DNA of 64,000 nucleotides from Porites lobata (taxonomy: Eukaryota > Cnidaria > Anthozoa > Scleractinia > Poritidae), in NCBI GenBank assembly GCA_942486035.1, contig CALNXK010000158.1:1040001-1104000 (forward strand), given 5' to 3'. How positions within the stretch are numbered: the stretch's first letter is position 1; every line of letters begins with the position of its first letter. A program made the position numbers and the translations under genes. Shown in pieces: positions 57,701-64,000 of this stretch. The notes beneath the pieces are model-generated. The model ran no database searches. It had not been told where the DNA came from and saw only the letters and a list, made by a program, of their open reading frames with translations.

Positions 57701-59713
57701 GAAACTGGATTGTCTGCTGACACTCTTTTGTCGTCTGTGAGCCTCAGCGTTCGTGGGTCATTGAGTGATACCGCGGTCCACAGATTAGGAAAGCTGTTAT
57801 CAAATGAAGCTGTAACCTCATTTTCCCTAAATATTTTTGGGGACATGCAAGACTTCCTAGCTACTATTATCGGTAAAGGAATCGCACAACAACCCGCATT
57901 AAAGTCGTTCAATCTTGGCGTCAATGGCGACCTTAGTAATTTTGCTGTTAATGTCCTAGAAAAAGGCCTTTTAGAAAATCGTACTCTAAAGGATTTGAAA
58001 ATGTCTGTCCGTGGAAGAGTTCCAGACAACTGGCAAGCTCTTCCGGAACGTGTTCGTTTGGGAAATAAGGCGTTAGTTACTTTAAGTGTTTACCCAGGTT
58101 CGTGCGGAAGAATAACGCATAATCAATTGGCTTATTTTTGTCCTGGTCTGGATGTGGTCGAGAAAGGCTTTCAGACGAAACAACATTTAACTGTAGTCCA
58201 TTGGGGTGAGCTGAGTTGTGATGGGGCAGAAGCTCTATTTGAAGCCTTGGTACTTTCCCCACTGACAAGCCTTACTTTAAAAGTGCATGGAAAATTAACT
58301 TATACAGTGGCTAATTGCATTGCAAGATATATAAGACGACACAAGACACTTTGCTCCATGACGATTGATGTTTGGGGGGAATTGGACCCAGAAACAGGTG
58401 CTATTCTTCAGGGACTGTCGGTTAACCACGTGACTGTCGAGGTAAATGTTCATGACGCCTCTGTCGTCCCCGACGAATCGTGCGATTTCCTTGATGTCTG
58501 TATTGACAGTATTGAATCACTTTCATCAGTGCTGAATGCAATCAAGGATACCACAGAGGAAAAGATCAAATTAAAAATCATTAACGACGATGGTGCAAGT
58601 AAAGACTGGACACACCTCGTAGGTGATGCTTTGGCAGAAAACAAGACAGTAACCGCGCTCGATGTTACGATCAACAACTTCATAATAAACACGACAGCAG
58701 ACTTAGGGAATGAACTTGGGGAGAGTTTGTTGCGAAGCTCTTCTCTGACAGTTTTAAATCTCGCAATCAACAACTACAGTAACATGGCAAAAGGCTGGGA
58801 ATGTAGATTGGTGAACTGCTTGGCCAAGGTGACTTCATTAACTACACTCAGTCTTGCAATTGAAGATCATGGCGCGCAGAGGACAGCAGAAAGTTTGGGT
58901 GAGAGTTTGATGGCAATGACTTCATTGACGACACTTTCCGTTGTAATCAATGGCAGTAATTTGGATGAATTCTGGAGTTGCTTTTTGCGAAACTGTTTGG
59001 TGGAAAACACTTCATTGTCCATACTCTGTGTTACAGTTAACAACTACAAGAACAACAACGAGAATGAAAACGAGAACGAGAACGAGAACGACAACGATTC
59101 GGTTGATTCGTTTTGTTACGTGTCAGCTGTCTCCGATGAGTCTGAATACTGGTATAAAGGTCTGGCTGATGGCTTAGCTCGAGCTGCATCATTAAACGAA
59201 TTGACTCTGACAATAAACGATGACACCTCTCCTTGTTACTCCTGGATAGAGAGTGTGTTTGAAGGACTGGCAGAAAACGAGACAGTAACTACTCTTACTG
59301 TGACAACCAGCAGTGATGACGATTCCCTATTTGGTGAGTTGTGGGCCTCTGAACTGCATAATGGTTTGGCGTTGAACAACTCATTAACTACGGTCACCCT
59401 GATAATGAATATTTACTCTGAAGGTGAGCGGCTTGAAGGCTATAACACATACTGGTTTGAAGCGATGAACCATATGAACACATCATTTAGTACACTCAAT
59501 CTGACCATCAACATCTGCAGAGAAGCCACTGCAGACTGGTTACCCAATATTTGCCGCCTTCTAGAGAAGAGGTCTTCGTTGACAACATTTAGATTGAACG
59601 TTAACAACCATTGCGCTACAAAGGAAAGTCGCATATATGACTTTAGTAAACTTCGTTTAAAATGCAGATCACTATCTTCATTTGAACGTACTGTAACTTT
59701 CTATGGAGAATAA
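45726..59713 (+). CDS. gene B: GT4-like glycosyltransferase-NACHT-LRR receptor (NOD-like receptor)
   Basis: Coding joins are 45726-45743, 48514-49750, 50032-50124, 51343-51441 and 55755-59713. These total 5406 nt or 1801 aa with an intact frame. The domain order equals gene A: GT-B glycosyltransferase with EX7E at residues 323 and 331, basic linker (419-482), NACHT with Walker A GSPGIGKTT (562-570) and Walker B LIILDGLDEL (643-652), then LRRs to the C-terminus. Unlike A, it has one rather than two KKGKRP-type linker exons and no duplicated pre-NACHT segment. It carries an acidic extension after the NACHT region and an Asn/Glu repeat in one LRR. The GT exon is about 92% identical to A (some 33 differences over 412 positions by eye), while the NACHT-LRR exon is visibly more diverged. 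Role: presumed cytosolic immune receptor; the ligand and the use of the GT domain are unknown. Confidence 0.85.
45744..48513 (+). other. gene B intron 1
   Basis: GTAAGG to TTTTTCAG, 2.8 kb. It holds the tandem repeat at 46213-46500 and a fragment (46795-46875) of the TAGCGGAGCTC repeat. Parts align with gene A intron 1. No additional exon is supported. Confidence 0.65.
46213..46500. repeat. CGAAATCGGCCGATTT tandem repeat
   Basis: GCGAAATCGGCCGATTT or close variants occur near 46213, 46272, 46335, 46388 and 46440, that is every 52-63 bases. Each unit contains the palindrome AAATCGGCCGATTT. The 129-codon open frame over it (for example SREIGRF repeated) is a product of the repeat. Confidence 0.8.
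48514..49750 (+). CDS. gene B exon 2: GT4-like glycosyltransferase domain
   Basis: A single 1237-nt exon, the same length as in gene A, from GATTTGCCGTCC (after TTTTTCAG) to donor CAAG|GTAACT. All motifs seen in A are kept: STKGGLSTI, VIGHGAVLG, HTAPEELG, FGRGD, KGYD and RTEGFGLAALEALSAGLP (EX7E). Keeping these residues in both copies argues for constraint on the fold and perhaps on catalysis. Confidence 0.87.
50032..50124 (+). CDS. gene B exon 3: linker
   Basis: A 93-nt phase-1 exon, GPSADAQNLSKKTTVICHDE and onward, between TTTTATGTAG and AAAG|GTACAG. Nearly identical to gene A exon 3. Confidence 0.75.
50690..50840. repeat. GGAATCCGGAATCC minisatellite in gene B intron 3
   Basis: Degenerate GGAATC / GAATCC units orthologous to those at 24010-24190 in gene A. 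Confidence 0.6.
51343..51441 (+). CDS. gene B exon 4: linker, KKGKRPLSSSNIPAPK
   Basis: A 99-nt phase-1 exon between GGATTTTAG and GAAG|GTAAGG, matching gene A exon 4. I found no second, exon-5-like copy in the following 4.3-kb intron. Confidence 0.75.
51580..51652 (-). repeat. tRNA-like (tRNA-derived) sequence in gene B intron 4
   Basis: On the minus strand it shows intact box A (TGTAGCTCAGTGGTAGAGC) and box B (GGTTCGACTCC) and a central CCAGTAACC where an anticodon arm would be. The acceptor stem is imperfect (CTCCTG against CGGGGAG) and there is an orthologous decayed copy in gene A. A tRNA-derived retroelement or pseudogene fits better than a working tRNA. If functional, the loop would read AGT (Thr). 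Confidence 0.55.
52436..52860. repeat. dispersed repeat, copy 2 (AACAAGAATCGCC)
   Basis: Second copy of the repeat at 42075-42480, sharing AACAAGAATCGCC, TGTACCCTTTTG, GGGGCTGTATA and the 3' end near AACCGGAAATTCC. Confidence 0.75.
52921..53071. mobile_element. 151-bp MITE, TIR CTGGCCCCAGTTGTTCAAACG
   Basis: Arms of about 50 bases (52921-52970 and 53022-53071) are nearly perfect inverted repeats: CTGGCCCCAGTTGTTCAAAC pairs with GTTTGAACAACTGGGGCCAG. Decayed relatives occur near 16687 and 31064. Confidence 0.85.
55755..59713 (+). CDS. gene B exon 5: NACHT and leucine-rich repeats
   Basis: A terminal exon of 3959 nt. The acceptor is a tandem CCAGCAG|A (NAGNAG): splicing at 55755 adds one Ala compared with 55758, and both keep frame. 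An ATG at 55694 lies in the intron and is not needed. The motifs match gene A: VYTRLKIVSRRKADF, GSPGIGKTT, LIILDGLDEL, ATSRQE and FLHKTFQEYLAAAF. About twenty LRRs follow (SLTVLNLAINNYS, SLTTLSLAIEDHG and so on). An Asn/Glu microsatellite-coded stretch (59050-59100) interrupts one LRR. The stop TAA overlaps an AATAAA (59709-59714). Confidence 0.87.
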
Positions 59714-59847
59714 ATCAAGTCAAGTGCCAAATGTTTCAAGAATTTGTTGTGCTTCGAAAATAAGGTACACATTTATACAGAGCAATGATCATTCGGAAAA
59801 ATTGTCGATCAAAAAGGAAAGCTTACAAATATTCCAACATAAGTCAC

Positions 59848-60400
59848 TAGTAGTTTTAGAGTTTGATAAGTATTGTAACTGATGATTGTGACTTGTATAC
59901 GCCATCTTGTCCAGTGTGACCAAGGTTAACACAGCATGAGTCACTAGTAGTTTTAAAGTTTGATAAATAGTGTAACTGATGATTGTGACTTGTACACCAT
60001 CTGGTCCAGTGAGACCAAGGTGAATACAACATGAGTTACTGGTAGTTTTAGAGTTCGATAAATATTGTCACTGATGATTGTGACTTGCAAGACATCTGGT
60101 TCGTTGAGACCAAGATGAATACAACATGAGTTACTAGTAGTTTTAGGGCCTGTTTACATGGAGTGGGGGACCCCGGTCTAGTGGGGTTGGTTTCTTTTGT
60201 TTTCACGCTCTGGGGGACACAAAACAAAAGATACCTACCCCACTAGACCGGGGTCCCCCACTCCATGTAAACAGGGTCTTAGAGTTTGATAAATATTGTA
60301 ACTGATTATTGTGTCCTGTGCGCCATCTGGTCCAGTGTGACCAAGGTTAATACAGCGTGAGTTACTTGTAGTTTTAACGGTTGTTTAGTATTGTAACTAA
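59848..60400 (+). repeat. 95-bp tandem satellite downstream of gene B
   Basis: GTGACTTG recurs at 59888, 59985 and 60080, a spacing of 95-97 bases. The next unit, near 60309, regains register once the 133-bp MITE and its 3-bp duplication are removed. Unit sequence equals that of the array after gene A. Confidence 0.85.
60146..60278. mobile_element. 133-bp MITE inserted in the satellite, TTA duplication
   Basis: TIRs GGGCCTGTTTACATGGAG and CTCCATGTAAACAGGGTC are flanked by TTA (60143-60145, 60279-60281), which interrupts the repeat phrase GTTTTA|GAGTTTG. A GGGCC terminus with a 3-bp TTA duplication suggests the PIF/Harbinger (Tourist-like) class. Confidence 0.85.
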
Positions 60401-60568
60401 CTATTGGTATAGAACATTTATTACAAACAAGCAAAAGAGAACGGTTCAAACTACCTTTAGCATCAAATGCGGTAAATTTGGTTTTTAGAATAATATAGTT
60501 AGATTTTAAACTCAACGGAATAAAGTTTAGTGGAGTAAAAAAGTCTAGTATTAAATTCCTTTTTGTAA

Positions 60569-60969
60569 GGCCGAGGCCAAACGTCAAACTTTTCATGGGA
60601 CAGAACAAACTTAGTGAGTTAAGTTCATGAAAAGTTCGACGTCTGGCTCACTTAAGTTTGTCTGAATGAATTTGGATCGTCCAACGCGTTTTGTCCGTCT
60701 GCTTCAGACGGATAGTCTACAACGTGTGAAGATCGTGTCCGGGACATCCGTCGACCTTCACACCCAACGAGCTAAACTAATAAATGAAAAGGTTGTATGA
60801 TAATGTATATTTAGCCTCATTTGGGAGAAAAGTTATTAAATTGCATTTTGATCTGTTCGACCCGTCCTTAGTTCGACGTTTGGCCTGACAGTCGATCTTA
60901 ACTTATTTTAGCTCGACCCAACTTAGAGATTGGTTCGTCTCATGAAAAGTTAGACGTTTGGACTAGGCC
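60569..60969. mobile_element. non-autonomous TIR element with TAA target duplication (R3)
   Basis: TIRs GGCCGAGGCCAAACGTC and GACGTTTGGACTAGGCC are flanked by TAA (60566-60568, 60970-60972). Orthologous to 32780-33216. Confidence 0.75.
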
Positions 60970-61525
60970 TAATTCGGCTTACATTCGTATTCTCATGAGC
61001 GATCAGGAACTAGCTTGTAGTCGAGGAACATGCGCCAGAGGAGGGGGGATTCTCCTCTTCAATTCCTGTATGAGCCTCGATTTCTTGCTGGTTCTAGACC
61101 ATCAAAGAGAATAGGGAAGTGGTGTATTTACCGTGTGAGTTTTATAGTGGCTACATGTGCCTTGGTTTTTCCTCAAAATGTCTTTTTGGGGTGGTTGTTC
61201 ATTTAATGTTCGTTAACACCCTGAAGTGCCTTTAAAGTATTCACGAACAAATCCTCGCGAAAGTCCTGTTAAGACCACAGTCATTGACCGTTCTCACACT
61301 ACAGACGGGCTATAAGTCTGAGAAGGGTTATCTATTGGATAATTCGAGTCAAACAGATGATACGTCTTAATTTGAAAATGTAACGGTTTTAATTTTGGAT
61401 AAACAATGCAATCCGCCTGACTTTGTCCATCTGTTTATCCGTCAATTTTTGACAGATTTTGAAGATGGATTATCCGTCTTAATACGGGTAACAGGGGCAA
61501 AGGGAGGATAGAACGAGAACCGCGC

Positions 61526-61590
61526 GCTACTCTTACAGCACAGTTGTAGGTCACGTGATTGTTAATCGGGAGACTCGGGTTCAAACACGG
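61526..61590 (+). repeat. tRNA-like sequence within R3
   Basis: Counterpart of 33751-33815, with a CAGTTGTAGG box-A-like core and GGGTTCAAAC as the box-B-like part. Probably a SINE remnant. Confidence 0.35.
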
Positions 61591-62210
61591 TTGGACCATC
61601 AATCCGGGACAAGGAATGACATCCTGGTGGGTGGGAAAAATACATTTGCTTTAGTATCCTATTTCACAACACTCAATTACTCGCGCTCATTGTTATTAAG
61701 ATGTGGGAAAATTGATCGAGCGCCCTTGAGGAGGTGGAAACTGTAATCGATTCCCGATCCAAACACGAATTTTTAGCAAAGAAAGGGTTGGGGAGGGTGC
61801 GCCGTTCCACCTTCCTCCTTGGTCCTGATCAGAGACTGAGCGGAGAGGGAGTGTTCAACGGCATTTATTATTGCCCCTTGGGATTCAGGGCCCCGTGCAC
61901 CTGCATACCCTGGTGCATGAGACTTGTTATTTTAATGTTTTGGCTTCGCGCTTCGATTTTGAGTATTGTGAATAGCTTAGATGCGCTCAGCCATGAGCCA
62001 GCGATGCTGAGGCATTGGACTTGAATCTTACACCTGTCCAATCTTAGTCGCGGTAATTGACTGGAACTAGCTTACAATCGAGGCTCATTCATCTAATTAC
62101 CACGCATTAGGCTCTGTTGCATGTTAGTTGCAGTCACCTATTAACAATACGAATGCGGTCTATTTAGTAAAAGCGTAAATAGACTCCGTTTGTCGAAAAC
62201 AGCATTCGCG

Positions 62211-62374
62211 ATTTGCACATCTCTTGTAATACACCTTGTTTGTCCCCCAAAATTTTGCAGAACTTTTGTTTAATTTCTCCTGGGTATTATAGTCACCTTA
62301 AGAAAAATTGAAGACAATGCGCATAGAAAATGTTTGAGGGCAAACAAGGTTTATTATGGGAGATGTGCAAATGG
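62211..62374. repeat. MITE, CACATCTCTTGTAATACACC family, copy in R3
   Basis: Arms ATTTGCACATCTCTTGTAAT and TTATGGGAGATGTGCAAAT. Orthologous to the R1 and R2 copies. Confidence 0.75.
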
Positions 62375-63425
62375 AGGATAGAGCCTCGTCCCGTTTGTCA
62401 GGTCTAGCTGTCATTGTGGGTGTGAAAAACGATATCAAAAGGGACGGGTGGGTGTACTTCTTCATCATAAACCACTGTGGTAAAAAACTCAAAGTGGCAT
62501 TTACAACACGACAACTTCATTTCTTTTATCACCCTCACTACACCCATGTTCGAAAAACAAAAAACAATAAAAAACCATCTCTTGTGTCAGTAGGACTAAA
62601 ACCTCGCCTATCGCTTTCTGTCATCAGTACTCACAAGGCTTTGTCCTTGGTCCTCTACTGTTTACCGATACTCGATGCGCAGACCACATTGGCTTATTCG
62701 TTTTTTTCCAAATCCATTCATAGCATCTAATCACCCATGCCCGTAAAAAACACTTAAAAAAGCCTCGCTTATGTTAGTAAAGCTTAAGCAGAAAGGTAAT
62801 TGTGGAATAAGGAATTATTTGCGGATGCCAAATCCCAACAGCTGCGCAAGTTTGTATTGTCCATTTTAAGACCTTGTAATCCTTCTTTTAATGACATCTT
62901 TATTCTTGCCCTTTTTTTAATTTTAATGTTAGTTCTATCAGGACTGCCTATTATCCCGCAGCTAGCCCGTTCTTAGACGGTCTTCTTAGCCTTCGTAGCA
63001 AGAGTATCCGTGGGGTTTCGGGCAAAGAGGGACGAGGAACGAGAGCGCGGAGTTCAGATTGTGGGGACCGAAGCGTGTTTTAGAAAGCGTACACGGGAAA
63101 AACGAAGGGAGATTTCCTATCGCTTTTTTTTCCTCGTCATTTTTTCTCCCGCGCTCTTAGGCTCCTGGCTCTGTATTATCCTGTATCCTACTGCGGCAAC
63201 CAGCGAGAAGTAGGCTGACATGAAGGTCCGCTGCTTTCTTTTGTTTCTTTTCTTTGTTTTTCTGTTTTGTTTTTTTCTTTTCTGTTGCTTGTTATTGTCA
63301 CTTTTTTGCATTTTGTTGTGTCTTCTTTTCCTATACGTATCACATTAGAATGTAAACAAATTGTTCAATTTTCTCCGCATCCAAGTCCTCTGTCCACTCT
63401 TCAGTTATTCCACGCTTGTAATATT

Positions 63426-63460
63426 TCACGTGACACATCATGTGACAGTGTTTGACCAAT
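63426..63460 (+). promoter_or_regulatory. paired E-boxes and CCAAT box in R3 (presumed promoter of a further copy)
   Basis: TCACGTGAC (63426-63434), TCATGTGAC (63438-63446) and CCAAT (63456-63460) in the same arrangement as R1 and R2. If those serve genes A and B, this one should serve a gene to the right of the window. Confidence 0.45.
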
Positions 63461-63636
63461 GAAATCATCCCTTCATGCCTCTTGCGAAGCCAAGGGAACC
63501 GAGGCGGAAGCGCAGTGAAGAGAATCTGTCCAATTTTCGTGAGGAACTTTCAAACTTCTAGCTGTTTTCATCAGTCTTGCAGTCATGGGCTGATTCAATC
63601 TTCTCATCAAGCATTTCCTTATGCCGAGCTGCGACG

Positions 63637-63693
63637 ATGTGGAAGCAGGCCTCCACGTGGCTGCATTTTCGTTGCAAGATTCCTGTAGTTTAG
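63637..63693 (+). other. upstream ORF ending at splice donor in R3
   Basis: Eighteen codons, MWKQASTWLHFRCKIPVV, then TAG immediately followed by GTAAGC. It differs from the R1 frame at its start but keeps the same reading frame and the same stop-donor junction. Confidence 0.4.
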
Positions 63694-64000
63694 GTAAGCA
63701 ATAAGCAATACTCCTGGGTTCAAACCTTTCACAATAATCTTATTGGATTCATTAAATCTAACTTTCTTGCTGTAAATTCACAAGGCCTCTCCGTTGTTTT
63801 TACATTCGAAAAGAAAACTGCAACTTGTAAGTTTTTCTATTAGGCCCTAGGGCATGTGCAAGCAGTGATCTTTCTGCAGTCGAGTACACGAGACATATCG
63901 CGTGACTCTGAAGAATTGAAAGGCGTCTTGCATTGTAAATTACAGCAGAACCAGCCATGCATTTTACAGCTTCTAAGTTTTCTGACACCTTATATAAAAC

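Larger units (their letters stand above)
60569..64000 (+). repeat. segmental repeat block R3 (truncated by window end)
   Basis: Third copy of the R block, following the satellite of gene B as R2 follows that of gene A. It includes the TIR element 60569-60969 (TAA on both sides), the tRNA-like stretch 61526-61590, the MITE 62211-62374 and the presumed promoter and first exon. It is very close to R1 from about 62030 onward. Confidence 0.8.

Overview
The window looks like nuclear DNA of an anthozoan, most probably a stony coral. It is AT-rich and intron-bearing, crowded with short foldback elements (MITEs). Its main genes are NACHT receptors of the type expanded in cnidarians, here fused to a glycosyltransferase domain. 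The genus cannot be fixed from the sequence alone. All products below are read from translated motifs; no database search was possible.

Layout. (1) 155-1700, minus strand: a two-exon gene for a DUF3472-family protein. (2) About 1.7-11.3 kb: no gene recognised, many inverted-repeat elements. (3) Three copies of a 2.5-3.7 kb block, R1 (11.4-13.8 kb), R2 (32.8-36.5 kb) and R3 (60.6-64.0 kb, cut by the window edge), all in the same orientation. (4) Two tandem plus-strand paralogues: gene A (coding 17247-30855, six coding exons, 1837 aa) and gene B (coding 45726-59713, five coding exons, 1801 aa). Each has a 95-bp satellite array downstream (32.1-32.5 kb and 59.85-60.4 kb).

The two large genes share one architecture: a six-residue first coding exon preceded by an in-frame stop; one 1237-nt exon carrying a complete GT4-like (glycosyl transferase group 1) GT-B domain with its EX7E motif; two or three short basic Ser/Pro-rich linker exons of 93-99 nt, all phase 1; and one ~4-kb exon carrying NACHT (Walker A, Walker B with DGLDEL, TSR sensor, FLHKTFQEYLAA) and about twenty leucine-rich repeats. 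They are predicted cytosolic NOD-like receptors with an enzyme-like N-terminal domain where CARD, DED or Death domains usually sit.

The 3' part of every R block holds the same presumed promoter and first exon: paired E-boxes TCACGTGAC and TCATGTGAC, a CCAAT box, and a short upstream ORF whose stop codon abuts a GTAAGC splice donor. R1 precedes gene A and R2 precedes gene B, so R3 suggests a third copy just beyond the right edge. Genes A and B differ in informative ways: A has a duplicated linker exon and an internal duplication that left a dead P-loop copy, and it carries MITEs whose empty sites survive in B. The similarity between the genes changes abruptly near 25.03/51.90 kb, as if the 5' halves had been homogenised recently.
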